Shown here piece after piece: positions 46,287-55,504 of a DNA stretch of 64,000 nt. Made by a program: the position numbers and the translations under genes. Position 1 is the first letter of the stretch, and every line of letters starts with the position of its first letter. The DNA is taken from NCBI GenBank assembly GCA_964605235.1, contig CAZSBB010000015.1, positions 1 to 64,000 of the forward strand, read 5' to 3'. This stretch comes from CAZSBB01 sp964605235 (GTDB lineage: Bacteria; Planctomycetota; Phycisphaerae; Phycisphaerales; Phycisphaeraceae). The notes beneath the pieces were generated by a model. That model saw only the letters and a program-made list of their open reading frames with translations, searched no databases and was not told the origin of the DNA.

Positions 46287-48413
46287 TTAGTACATCAGGG
46301 TCGCCACCACGTGGGTGACCACATCGCCGCGGTCGGTCCGCGCCGGGCCGCCGGTGCCCTTGGGGCCATCTTCCAGCGGCACGCCGAAGTCGACGCGCAC
46401 GATGAGGTTCCGCTTGACCGCCAGCTCGATGCCGGCGCCGACGCTCATGAGCGTCTCGTTCATTTCGTTGGGGCCCTTGCGGTTGATCCACACGGCGCCG
46501 TAGTCGAAGAACGCCTTGAGGACCAGGTCCCAGTCGGGCCGGCCGTAGACGTTCTGCGGCGACCAGCGGAAGGGCTTGCCAAAGAGCGGGGTGGTGCTGG
46601 GATCAGGCTGGATGGCGAAGAGACGCGGCACATGCAGGCGGTACTCGGCGCTGACGGTCAAAGCGCTGTCGCCGGAGATTTCCGCTTCGCGGTAGCCGCG
46701 GACGGAGTAGACGCCGCCGATGGCGCGAACTTCCTGGGCGTGCAGACGGTTGGTGAACCCGGTCTGACCCGCCACGGTGAAGGTCATCTCATGCGCCAGC
46801 GTCGAGCTGTCGGGGGTGGTCACGTCTTCCCAGGCCTCGCGGTTGAAGATCGGCTCGAGGTAGAAGGAGTGGAAGAAGCGCCAGCTCAAAACGTCGAAGT
46901 CGGCGTCCGGCAGGCCGCCGCCGGGCACGCCACGACCCAACAGCGCCAGCTCCGCTTCGTCGGTGCCGACGATGCTGTCGAGGTTGAAGTGGTAGTCGAT
47001 ATTAGCGCTGGTGGCGGTCGTCTCGGTGTAGTTCTGGTAGTTCAAGCCGAGGAAGGGCATGAGGAAGGCGGTGACGGTCTTGGTGAGAATGGTCTGATTC
47101 TCGACCGCCGCCTGCTCGCCGCGCAACCCGGCGTAGATGTCCAGGAACTGGGTGTCGTTCTGCCAGAGGTTGTAGATCAGCCGGCCTTCGAGGGACCAGT
47201 CTTCACTCTGGAACTTGGTGTTGGCGAAGCCCACGTCGTCGGCGGTGAAGTGGCTCCAGGCGCCGTGGATGCCCCAGCGCCATTTCTGCGAGTCGAACAC
47301 CGGCGCTTCGTAGGAGATCAGCACCGAGTGGACTTTATCGAAGCCGGCGGTGATGTAGTCGATGCTCAGGACGTCGTCGTTGTTGGTGAGCTGGTTGTGC
47401 ACGGCGCCGAAGCGGTAGCGCCAATGGTCGGTGCTGGTGGTGCCGGTGTTGGAAATCTGGAAGTAAGCGTTCCAGGGACGATTTTCCGCCACCAGCAGGT
47501 CCAGGGCGACTTCGCCGGGCACTTCGCTGTCGGCGGAGGCGACGGCGACATCCACGCGCCGGCTCGGGTGCCGGTTGAGCCGGGCGACATAGCGGTCGAG
47601 CAGATCGCGGTTGAGCACATCATCGGGGCCAAAGCCGTCGGAGGGCGAGATGGGCAGGTTGCGCACCAGGCGGGCATGGGCGGGGTTGTTGATGCGTTCT
47701 TCGGGCTGGAAGCGGTCGCCGGCCGCCATGGAGCGGACTTCGCTGATGACGGCGGTGCGGACGATGAAGGTCAGGCTGGTGTTGCCGCCGCGCAGGTCTT
47801 CGCCGCGGGTGTTGATCTGGGCGGGATCCGGGCCCACAAAAACGCCGACCAGACCTTGACGGTTGAAGTCGGCGACGATGCTCACCGCAATCTTGCGCAG
47901 GGCGCTGCCGTAGAGGTAAGCGTCCTGCATGCCGCGCAGGTCCCAGAGGCGAACGCGGGTGCCCGGCAGGTCCGCCCGCGGGGCGATGAAGCCCTGGCTG
48001 GTGCGCACCAGATCGACGGGCACGCTCATCACTTCGCTGACGGCGGGCAGGCCCGGATGCTCGCGGGCGTAGACAATGGTGATGTCACTGACCGGGTAGC
48101 GGTTGCCGTCTTCCTCGACAGGCTCCACGCCTTCCACCGATTCGGGCAGCGGCATGGGCGTGGCGACGAAGCCGCCTTCGATGGTCAGACCCAGTTGGCG
48201 GCGCAGGCGGGATTTCTCGCGCGCCAGCTCCAGTTCCAACTCGCGGATGCGCACTTTGGTCTTGAGCACATCCTCGTCGGTTGCTTCACCCCGAGCCACA
48301 CGCGGCTGCACACCCCAGCCGACGCCCAGCGTCACGACGATCAGCGCCAGCATCACCCACTGCGACCAAAAGCTCTGGCCCGAGCGTGCATCTGCCTTGC
48401 CTTGCCCATTCAT
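46287..48413 (-). CDS. TpsB outer-membrane transporter (FhaC/ShlB/HecB family)
   Basis: The 708-residue protein is the probable exporter of the giant exoprotein. A signal peptide or anchor (hydrophobic residues 18-34) is followed by a charged helix (about 46-75, KVRIRELELELAREKSRL) matching the position of the N-terminal plug helix in FhaC, POTRA-type domains (about 130-325) and a C-terminal beta-barrel. Two conserved barrel signatures are present: VRGY (571-574) and FFDYG (from 635). The last residue is Tyr, an acceptable aromatic C-terminus for BamA recognition. ATG 48413 is preferred to an in-frame TTG at 48524, because the signal sequence fits and an AAGGG lies upstream. The promoter is at 48635-48663. 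Confidence 0.93.
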   Translation of the reverse strand: MNGQGKADARSGQSFWSQWVMLALIVVTLGVGWGVQPRVARGEATDEDVLKTKVRIRELELELAREKSRLRRQLGLTIEGGFVATPMPLPESVEGVEPVEEDGNRYPVSDITIVYAREHPGLPAVSEVMSVPVDLVRTSQGFIAPRADLPGTRVRLWDLRGMQDAYLYGSALRKIAVSIVADFNRQGLVGVFVGPDPAQINTRGEDLRGGNTSLTFIVRTAVISEVRSMAAGDRFQPEERINNPAHARLVRNLPISPSDGFGPDDVLNRDLLDRYVARLNRHPSRRVDVAVASADSEVPGEVALDLLVAENRPWNAYFQISNTGTTSTDHWRYRFGAVHNQLTNNDDVLSIDYITAGFDKVHSVLISYEAPVFDSQKWRWGIHGAWSHFTADDVGFANTKFQSEDWSLEGRLIYNLWQNDTQFLDIYAGLRGEQAAVENQTILTKTVTAFLMPFLGLNYQNYTETTATSANIDYHFNLDSIVGTDEAELALLGRGVPGGGLPDADFDVLSWRFFHSFYLEPIFNREAWEDVTTPDSSTLAHEMTFTVAGQTGFTNRLHAQEVRAIGGVYSVRGYREAEISGDSALTVSAEYRLHVPRLFAIQPDPSTTPLFGKPFRWSPQNVYGRPDWDLVLKAFFDYGAVWINRKGPNEMNETLMSVGAGIELAVKRNLIVRVDFGVPLEDGPKGTGGPARTDRGDVVTHVVATLMY

Positions 48414-48966
48414 CGAGATGCCCTTCAAATCAGAAAAAGATGCGGATTTCGAGCACAAAACAACCGACGCGACTTCAATATCGCGTGCGTTGCCGCTCGT
48501 GTCTGCCGCGGTGAAATCATTCAATGGAACGACGCCCCACTTGCCTCATTCAATATGGTTTGCACCACACCCAACCACCTTGCTTAAGCGATTTGCGCGT
48601 AACTCCATCGACGCGCAATGCTTCACGGTCAAGGTATATACGACAAGCCGCGAAATGCGTCAAGCCGTTGCCGGGATTAACTTTTTGCGAACAAGATTCG
48701 TTTCGCGCACCGCCGGAGTCGATTCCATTTTCTTGCCGTGCTTCCCCTGCGTTTGCACACCCGAGCGATTTGGACGGATAGCGTTTGCCCGCCCGACTTG
48801 CAGCCGCTGGCGCCACAGCTCCGACAAGCCGAGCCGCCGTCATTGACCCCAATATTCCAGCAAAACAGGTATAAATATCCTAATTATAACGGATACGCCG
48901 GCGATATATTTGTAAACACAATGAACAAGCGAATTTAATCTGATTCCGGGCGCAATCCCCCGCACC
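48414..48966. other. Intergenic region upstream of the TPS operon
   Basis: These 553 bp are unusually AT-rich for the window, most of all at 48840-48960. They contain the predicted TPS promoter (48635-48663) and several other TATAAT/TATAAA-like sequences (for example 48883-48888). No gene is supported. Confidence 0.7.
48635..48663 (-). promoter_or_regulatory. Sigma-70-like promoter of the TPS operon
   Basis: On the minus strand TTGACG (48663-48658) and TATATA (48640-48635) are separated by exactly 17 bp. The predicted start near 48628 leaves a leader of about 215 nt before the transporter ATG at 48413, long enough for post-transcriptional control. Confidence 0.65.
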
Positions 48967-50274
48967 CTACACTTCTTCCGGACGAACCACCCGGTTGCAG
49001 CGCATGGCTTCGTCGGCGGCAAAGGCGATCAGGTGGCCGGTCAACGAGTCCTCAATTCGCGTCTGGCTCCGCGAGGTCGATTCACCGCGCAGCAGCGACA
49101 CGAAATCCGCCACCAGCCGGCCATCGCCCCCGCCATGTCCCCCCATGATCGAAGAATCCGTGACCCCCAGGTCAATTAACTTTTCCACAAATGCTTCACC
49201 AGGCTGCAACTGAGGCTGACGCAGGCGAATCCAGCCGGCGTCGAGGTCGCCCTCGATCTCGCCCAGCTCGCCCAGCAGATGCAGCGTCCGCGTCGGCCGC
49301 GCCGTCGCGCCCCACATGTCGTGCGTCGCGGTCACGCCGTTGGCGAAACGCACAATCACGTTCTGATGGTCCACCACGTCGTTGTCGCAATGCCACACGC
49401 AACGCCCATACGGATTGGCGGGATCGCGCAGCGACGCCAGCTGCTGCGCCTCAGTCAGGCCGCGATAATCAACGTGATGCGTTTCAAACGCATATGGACC
49501 CCACAACTTCATGTCCACGTAATGCTTCTTCGCCGAGTAGCGGCAGGTGTCCACATGCGGACACTCCAGACACCGCGCCGTCGCGCCTTCCGGGGCGTTT
49601 TCCCGCCGAAATTGCGTCAAACTGCCAAAGCTCGCCACCTGCGCCACCGCCTGCCCGGACATGAACCAGGCGATCAGGTCCAGGTCATGACAGCACTTGG
49701 CCAGCAGCATCGGATTACTGGTGGCGGTCTGGTTCCACCGGCCGCGCACGAAGCCGACCGCCATGTGGTGGTAACTCACCAGCTCCGCGCTGCGCAGGGC
49801 GATGATGCGGCCGATCGTGCCTTCATCCACCAGTTGCTTGATCCGCTGGTAGAACGGCGCGTAGCGCAGCACATGGCAGATCATCACCACGCGCTGCTTC
49901 GCCTGCGCCAGCTTGATCAACTCCCGCACCTCGCCGGCGGTCGGCGCGATGGGCTTCTCCAGCAGCACGTGATAGCCCGCTTCCAGCAGCGCCCTGGTCG
50001 AGGCGTAGTGCATCTGGTCCATGGTGCCGTTGATCACCGCGTCGGCGCGCAGGCCGGCGGCGATCAGCGCCTGGTAGCTGGGATACTGCCGCTCCGGCGG
50101 CACGCCATGCTTCTGCGCCAGCGCGACGCGCCGGGCTTCGTGCGGATCCGCCACCGCCACCACCTGCATCCGCTCCGGGCAGTGCACGGCATATTGCGCA
50201 TAACCCACCCCGCGATGCCCCGCGCCCACCACCGCCACCGTCACCGGCCCCTTGCCCGCCTGCTGCTGAATCAT
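48967..50274 (-). CDS. Gfo/Idh/MocA-family oxidoreductase with a Cys cluster
   Basis: The 435-residue protein has an N-terminal Rossmann fold with VVGAGHRGVG (15-24), the family's EKP motif (106-108) for NAD(P)/substrate binding, and CCHDLDLIAWF (194-204) in the position of the catalytic His/Asp. Such enzymes oxidise or reduce sugars and inositols. Unlike the second family member in this window it carries CLECPHVDTC (Cys 235, 238, 244) followed by SAKKHY, an insertion seen in a subset of the family that may bind a metal. ATG 50274 has AAGGA about 10 nt upstream. The gene diverges from the glycoside-hydrolase-like cluster, fitting a role in catabolism of released sugars (inference). Confidence 0.9.
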   Translation of the reverse strand: MIQQQAGKGPVTVAVVGAGHRGVGYAQYAVHCPERMQVVAVADPHEARRVALAQKHGVPPERQYPSYQALIAAGLRADAVINGTMDQMHYASTRALLEAGYHVLLEKPIAPTAGEVRELIKLAQAKQRVVMICHVLRYAPFYQRIKQLVDEGTIGRIIALRSAELVSYHHMAVGFVRGRWNQTATSNPMLLAKCCHDLDLIAWFMSGQAVAQVASFGSLTQFRRENAPEGATARCLECPHVDTCRYSAKKHYVDMKLWGPYAFETHHVDYRGLTEAQQLASLRDPANPYGRCVWHCDNDVVDHQNVIVRFANGVTATHDMWGATARPTRTLHLLGELGEIEGDLDAGWIRLRQPQLQPGEAFVEKLIDLGVTDSSIMGGHGGGDGRLVADFVSLLRGESTSRSQTRIEDSLTGHLIAFAADEAMRCNRVVRPEEV

Positions 50275-50407
50275 GGAAGTTGCATCCTTAGACTGCCTCA
50301 CCCCCGCCACGCAGCAGGCTTGAGGATCGCGACAGCGTACCGTTCCCCGCCGCCGCGCGCCACCGCCGCTGACCACCCCGGTCTGCATGGCTCATGCAGC
50401 AACGTTG

Positions 50408-50413
50408 TATAAT
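50408..50413 (+). promoter_or_regulatory. -10 element placed for a leaderless transcript
   Basis: A perfect TATAAT (50408-50413) ends 6 nt before the ATG at 50420, so transcription would begin at or next to the start codon. No convincing -35 box is seen 16-18 bp upstream. There is also no ribosome-binding site before this ATG. Confidence 0.4.
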
Positions 50414-50419
50414 GCCGTC

Positions 50420-53400
50420 ATGTTCCCTCGCACCCGGCGTTGCTGCCGATTGTTGCCGTTGCTGGCGCTGCTGTTGTGCGCCACGCCGCTCCTGGGCGCG
50501 GACGATGACGACCTGCTGGCGGAGCTTGATGCCGCGGTGGCGGTCAGCGATCTGCACCTGCTCAATCACAGCCATCTGACCTTTTTCCAGAACTGGACTG
50601 GCGCGCGCGGGCTGCGGCAGCGCAATGACGCCCAACCCGATGGCTCGCCGTGGACCTGGCGCGTCACCGGCGTCGATGGCGAAGTCGCCCCGCTGACCGG
50701 CGGTCCGCTCACCAGCGTCATGGATGTTCCCAAGGCGGGCACGTACCGCCTCTGGCTGCGGTATGAAGCCCGACGCGAGCATCCGCGTCCGGTGGAGCTG
50801 ACGCTCTCGGGCTCCAACGCCGCCAGGCACACCTTCGCCGCCAAAGGCATCACCAGCCAGGCCGGCAAAACCCAGGAAGCCAATACCCCGGTTCGCTTTG
50901 AAACCGAAGCCCAGCGCATGGGCACGCCGGGCGCGACCTGTGTGGTGTGGGAATTTGTCGATCTGCCACTGAAAGCGGGGTCCACCGATCTGTCCCTTCG
51001 CAGCAGCGCCAAGGACGCCCGCATTTTCGCCCTGTTCGTCAGCCAGTCCCGCTCCTTCCGCCCTAGCCTCGCGCCGCCGGTGGCGGGAGGCAATCTCAAC
51101 CGCGTGTATGTGCGCCTGTGCTTTCCCGGCGCGGCAAACAGCCGTCCGCTCAAAGTGCAGACCGACTTGACCTACCACTGGCGCCGCATCCCCCGCGGCG
51201 CCACCGGCCCGCTGTGGTACAGCACCCTCACCGATCAACCCATCACCGGCGCAGACAAACGTCCACTGCAGCCCGGCGAATGGTCGGCGTGGATCGACGC
51301 CACCGATTCGCTCACCGGCGGCGGCAGTCCGTGGGCGACCTTGATCCTGCGCACCGGCGCCCCGGCTGACAGTCCGCCTGATGGGGAGGTCCAGGTGCAA
51401 CTGGCGTGGCATCCGCATGACGCGGCGATCCTGAAAACCATTGCACCGGCGCTGCGCAGCGGCGTCGCCTGGGCGCTGGTGCCGGTGCAGAATCCCGAGG
51501 CCGCCACCGTGTGGGCAACCCCGCAGGCGGAGGAAGAGGAAACCGAAAGCACAGCCGTCGATGAAGCCGCGCCCGCCCCCGGCAAAACGCTACGCTTTGG
51601 CGTCCGCAGCGCCAATCATGTCGCCCTGCTGCGCACCCCGCTGGATGTCGCCGCCGAGCAACGCGCTTTGGCGGAAGCCGCCTTGACCGCCCTGCACACG
51701 CCCAGCGAGGAAACGCCCCGCCGGCTGATCCTCACCAGCGGCGCCAACACCGCCGCCGAAGCCCGCGAAGACACGCTCGCCATGCTCGCCCGGCTGGGGA
51801 TCAACCACATCGAAGTCGCCGATGCCGCTCAGCGGGAGCGCTACCACCTGCACGACGACCTGACCGTCCATGCCGCCGACGCGCTCTTTCATGCTGACAC
51901 GCATTGCCCGTTGGACCCGCGCGTGGAGCAGGTGCTGCGCGACGCCTTCTCCCGCCGCGCTCAGCAACTGGTGCGCCAGCATGGCGAAGGCGCGGTCCAG
52001 CGCGTCACGCTCATGAAGATGGGCGATGAGATCGGCCCGATCGTCAATCCCGCACACATCCGCCGCTGCACCGACTGCCGCCGGGCGTTCGCCCAGTACG
52101 TGCGCCAAACGCTCGCTGAGCATCATGAAGCCATGCTCGCGGCACTGGAACAGGTAAATCCGGGCGATGTGCCCTACTGCCCCAACGAGTCCGTCGGCTC
52201 CGGGCCCCTGAGCAGTGCAGCGCATCTGCTGAGCCAGCGTTTTCAGTTCATCTTCACCGCGCGGTTCTATGCCCGCGTCACCGCCGCCGCCCAGGCCGTG
52301 TTTCCCAACGTGCGCACCTACTGCAACTTCTCGCCCCACCCGCCCATGTTCGGCGGCGACATGAACGGCTCGGACTGGTTCGCCCTCACCCGCCATGGCG
52401 GCGCCACCCACGCCTGGGCGGAAGACTGGGCCAGCCGCGGCGGCACCTGGGGCATGGCGGGCATCGAAACCGTCAGCTACTACGCCGCCCTGGTCCGCAG
52501 CGCCGGGAACTTCGGCCAGCTCCCCCAGGGCTTCTACAGCGTCGCCACCACCGGCGCCAGCGATTACAAGTTTTTTTCCCTCGTCGCCCACGACATCCAC
52601 CGCATCCTGGTCTATTCCTTCGGCCCGCTTTACGCCGGCGCCGAGTACAGCAACTTCTGGTCCCAGATGCCCGGCGCCTATCAACAGATCGCCCGCGGCA
52701 CCCGCGCCCTGGGCCCGGTGGACCGCTACCTCGTCGAAGGGAAACGCCAGCTTCCGGGGGTCGCCCTGCTGTACAACCGCAGCCATGAAATCCAGCATGG
52801 ACCGGTCGCCGGCGTGCAGAGCGATCGCCTGCTGAGCTTCATCGCGCTCCAGCAGGCGCATCGCCAGTGCGACATCGTGCTGGAGGAAGACCTCACCCCC
52901 GAAGTGCTTTCGCGCTACCGCATGCTGGTGCTGTTCGGCTGGAATCTCGACCCGGCGTGCCTGCCCGCGCTGACGCAATGGGTGCAGGCCGGCGGCACGC
53001 TCGTGGGCGTCGCAGGCGCCGCCCAGTACGACCTGTTCGACCAACCCCATGCGCCCGCCGCCGAATTGTTCGGTGCGACCCAGCAACTCATCGCCATCAG
53101 CCAGGGCGGTTGGCATGCGCTGCAGATGCCCCAGCATCAACCCGTGGGCGAAGTGACGTTGCACGCCAGTGAGGTGACGCCCGCGCTGAGCGCGCCGATC
53201 GTCGGCCCGCTGTTCCACCTGAAGCCGACCACCGGCCAACCGGTCGGCCAGTATGCCGATGGCGCCGTCGCCGCGGTGCGCCGCGCGGTGGGCCAGGGCC
53301 ACACGCTGCTGCTGGGCTTTTCGCCGGGGCTGGTGTTCAAGGGTGACGCCGACGGCAACAGCACGTACCGCCTGGATCGCCGGGTGCTGTTCAGTGTGCC

Positions 53401-53674
53401 CGCCGACACCGCGCTGGGTCCACCGGCGGTCGCCCACACCGCCCCGCAGACCGAACTGGCGCTGTTCGAGCATCCCGACGCCCTGGTGGTGACGGTCAAT
53501 CAATTCGCCTTCACCGGCGCGGGCGAGCCGGGCGTGCTGACCGTGCGCACCACCCGGCCGATCAAGGAAGTCTTTTCCACGCTCACCGGCCCGCTGCCGT
53601 TTACGCGCCAGGACGACGTGGTGCGCATCGAGCATGCCATTCCTCAATCCGTCGATGCGGTGGTGCTGCGATGA
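50420..53674 (+). CDS. Large secreted glycoside-hydrolase-like protein
   Basis: The 1,084-residue product has a signal peptide (hydrophobic 11-25, LLG near 26), an N-terminal beta-rich region (about 30-380), a probable TIM-barrel (about 425-770) and a C-terminal class-I-glutamine-amidotransferase-like domain (about 775-960) like the trimerisation domain of GH42 beta-galactosidases, then a beta-sandwich. Candidate acid residues are the E in MKMGDEIGP and the E in MAGIETVSYY. The GH42-like architecture is my reading from pattern only, so substrate and even catalysis are uncertain. The stop overlaps the next gene's start (ATGA), showing translational coupling to the beta-propeller protein. Confidence 0.82.
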   Translation: MFPRTRRCCRLLPLLALLLCATPLLGADDDDLLAELDAAVAVSDLHLLNHSHLTFFQNWTGARGLRQRNDAQPDGSPWTWRVTGVDGEVAPLTGGPLTSVMDVPKAGTYRLWLRYEARREHPRPVELTLSGSNAARHTFAAKGITSQAGKTQEANTPVRFETEAQRMGTPGATCVVWEFVDLPLKAGSTDLSLRSSAKDARIFALFVSQSRSFRPSLAPPVAGGNLNRVYVRLCFPGAANSRPLKVQTDLTYHWRRIPRGATGPLWYSTLTDQPITGADKRPLQPGEWSAWIDATDSLTGGGSPWATLILRTGAPADSPPDGEVQVQLAWHPHDAAILKTIAPALRSGVAWALVPVQNPEAATVWATPQAEEEETESTAVDEAAPAPGKTLRFGVRSANHVALLRTPLDVAAEQRALAEAALTALHTPSEETPRRLILTSGANTAAEAREDTLAMLARLGINHIEVADAAQRERYHLHDDLTVHAADALFHADTHCPLDPRVEQVLRDAFSRRAQQLVRQHGEGAVQRVTLMKMGDEIGPIVNPAHIRRCTDCRRAFAQYVRQTLAEHHEAMLAALEQVNPGDVPYCPNESVGSGPLSSAAHLLSQRFQFIFTARFYARVTAAAQAVFPNVRTYCNFSPHPPMFGGDMNGSDWFALTRHGGATHAWAEDWASRGGTWGMAGIETVSYYAALVRSAGNFGQLPQGFYSVATTGASDYKFFSLVAHDIHRILVYSFGPLYAGAEYSNFWSQMPGAYQQIARGTRALGPVDRYLVEGKRQLPGVALLYNRSHEIQHGPVAGVQSDRLLSFIALQQAHRQCDIVLEEDLTPEVLSRYRMLVLFGWNLDPACLPALTQWVQAGGTLVGVAGAAQYDLFDQPHAPAAELFGATQQLIAISQGGWHALQMPQHQPVGEVTLHASEVTPALSAPIVGPLFHLKPTTGQPVGQYADGAVAAVRRAVGQGHTLLLGFSPGLVFKGDADGNSTYRLDRRVLFSVPADTALGPPAVAHTAPQTELALFEHPDALVVTVNQFAFTGAGEPGVLTVRTTRPIKEVFSTLTGPLPFTRQDDVVRIEHAIPQSVDAVVLR

Positions 53675-55494
53675 AATGTTTTCCCGGGCGCAATCTGGTG
53701 GTTCTCGCTCTGCTGTTGCTGCTGACGGGGAGTGCGCGCGCCGCGGACGCACCACTGAGCTTCCGCTTTGCGGTGCTCGGCGGAGAGCCGGAGCGCGAAG
53801 ACAGTCAGGCGGCGCTGGCGTTCATTGAGCAATTGAATCTTCGCTGGCCCGCCGGCGCGAGGAAGGACGCCGGCGCCTGGGAGCAGTTGCAATGGCGCGC
53901 CGCCCCGGGCTCTCCGGGGTGGAGCCTGGTGCTGGTGCTGCATCAGTCCCGCCGGGACTGGTTCGCGCTGCAGTTCGATGACGCCGGGCAAACGCTGCTG
54001 CGGGCGGCTCATCGCCCCGCGCGCCCGCCGCGCCCCGGGGCGCGCCGCGACGGCATCCTGCCGGGCCCCCAGCAGGTCTCCGAAAATGCGGTGATCGAAC
54101 TGGCCGCCGATGTGCAGCAGTTGCTCGCCGGCGGCGACCGGGGCGCCCCGCCGCAACGCCTTCGGCTGGTGATCGAACCCTGGGACGGCAACGACGCCGA
54201 GGCTTTTCTGCTGGGCGATGACGCCGGCGATCGCGCGCCCACCAAGCCCCTGCCGGCCGGCCTGCTTTCCGCCTGGCAGGCGCTGTCCACCGCCAGCGCC
54301 TTTGCCGCCGACCTGGCGGTAACCACCGACCCCGCCGCGCCGGAGTTGAAATTGCAGGTCGGGCAGCGCCCCGATGGCTACACGCTGCGGGCAATCTGGG
54401 GCGAGCAGACCCGTCGCCTGGTGCGCGTGCCCACCATGGCGATCCCGGACCATGTGACCGCGCTGCTGCGCTGGGCCACCCAATGGCAGGACCGCGTCGC
54501 CGCCGTGCGCCAGGTGGAGGAGGGCCCCGCCCAGGTGCTCGGCCGGGATGGCGATCATCTGCTGGTGCGCATCGATGGCGAACTGTGGTGCTGGAACCCC
54601 GCCGACGGCAAAGCGAAATGGAAAGCTCCCGCCACGACCGGCACCGCGCCCCTGAGCTATGCCGTGTCCACTGACGCAACCGGCGCCGCCCTGGCGATCC
54701 TGCAAACCGCGCCCTCATGTGCGCTGCTCAATCGCCAAACCGGCCGACCGACGCCGATCGCCTTGCCCGACCGCGGCGGCGTGGAACAACTGGCGGCCCT
54801 GCCCGATGGAACCGTGCTGATCGCCCAGAACCAGACCCTCATCGCCTGCGCCGACGGCAACGAACGCTGGCGTGCGGTGCTGCCGCTGCCGGGCGTCACC
54901 GCGCTGGCTGCCGACAGCCGACAGGTCGCAGTGGGAGGCCTGGACGGCAGCGTGCATCTACTCAAAGCCGCCGATGGACAGTTGATCTGGCGCAGCGCGC
55001 CCCAGCCGACCGCCGTCACCGCGTTGCTGATGAGCGAACCGGGGCTGCTGCGTTTCGATCGGGCCGGCGCGGTGCAGTTCCTCAAACGCGCCGATGGACA
55101 GGTTCAGGGACAGGAAACCGCTGGCCCACCGCTGGCGTTCCGTCAGGTTGGCAGCGAAATGCACTGGCTCGATCGGGAGCGCGGCTGGCACCATGTGAAC
55201 CCCGCGACGCAGCAGATGCGCACCACTGAGCTGGCCGGCCAGTGGCGCTGGGGGGGGCAGATCGCCTCCGATGGACAGACCGCCTGGGTGCTGCACGGCT
55301 CAGGCCGATTGACGTTGCAGCAAGGCAAGGAAGCGCTGACCACATTGCAACTGGTTGACCTCGCGCGGGGTCCGCTGATCGATGTCGCGGGTGTGCCGGG
55401 GGGTAATCCGGGGGGTAGTCCGGGGGAATGCTGGGTCGGTGACGAACGCGGGTTCGTTTACCATGTGCGCCCCCGCGCCGGAGCCGATCAGTAA
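53671..55494 (+). CDS. Secreted PQQ-type beta-propeller protein
   Basis: The 607-residue protein has a signal peptide (hydrophobic 8-20, ARA near 24). The C-terminal half (about 285-600) shows repeated propeller blades of PQQ/quinoprotein type with D-G-x-L-W-x-W-N-x-x-D-G-K-x-x-W and D-G-S-V-H-L-L-K-A-A-D-G-Q-L-I-W. No cofactor-binding residues can be assigned, and many planctomycete proteins with these repeats have no known enzyme activity. A 12-bp repeat encodes PGGN-PGGS-PGE at about residues 576-586. The start overlaps the preceding glycoside-hydrolase-like gene, and the ceramidase-like gene follows at once. Confidence 0.87.
   Translation: MKCFPGRNLVVLALLLLLTGSARAADAPLSFRFAVLGGEPEREDSQAALAFIEQLNLRWPAGARKDAGAWEQLQWRAAPGSPGWSLVLVLHQSRRDWFALQFDDAGQTLLRAAHRPARPPRPGARRDGILPGPQQVSENAVIELAADVQQLLAGGDRGAPPQRLRLVIEPWDGNDAEAFLLGDDAGDRAPTKPLPAGLLSAWQALSTASAFAADLAVTTDPAAPELKLQVGQRPDGYTLRAIWGEQTRRLVRVPTMAIPDHVTALLRWATQWQDRVAAVRQVEEGPAQVLGRDGDHLLVRIDGELWCWNPADGKAKWKAPATTGTAPLSYAVSTDATGAALAILQTAPSCALLNRQTGRPTPIALPDRGGVEQLAALPDGTVLIAQNQTLIACADGNERWRAVLPLPGVTALAADSRQVAVGGLDGSVHLLKAADGQLIWRSAPQPTAVTALLMSEPGLLRFDRAGAVQFLKRADGQVQGQETAGPPLAFRQVGSEMHWLDRERGWHHVNPATQQMRTTELAGQWRWGGQIASDGQTAWVLHGSGRLTLQQGKEALTTLQLVDLARGPLIDVAGVPGGNPGGSPGECWVGDERGFVYHVRPRAGADQ
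55396..55429 (+). repeat. In-frame 12-bp CCGGGGGG repeats
   Basis: Units CCGGGGGGTAAT, CCGGGGGGTAGT and CCGGGGGAAT follow each other inside the beta-propeller gene and encode P-G-G-N, P-G-G-S and P-G-E. The first two are 12 bp long, which keeps the frame, whereas the intergenic version near 57.6 kb has mainly 10-bp units. Confidence 0.8.
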
Positions 55495-55504
55495 ATCGCA
55501 CGGC

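Noticed and set aside
48414..48524. Longer TTG start for the transporter
   Set aside because: It would place 37 polar residues before the signal sequence. The ATG at 48413 fits a secreted protein better.
46272..48587. 771-codon plus-strand frame opposite the transporter gene
   Set aside because: Antisense shadow of a well-supported FhaC-type transporter.
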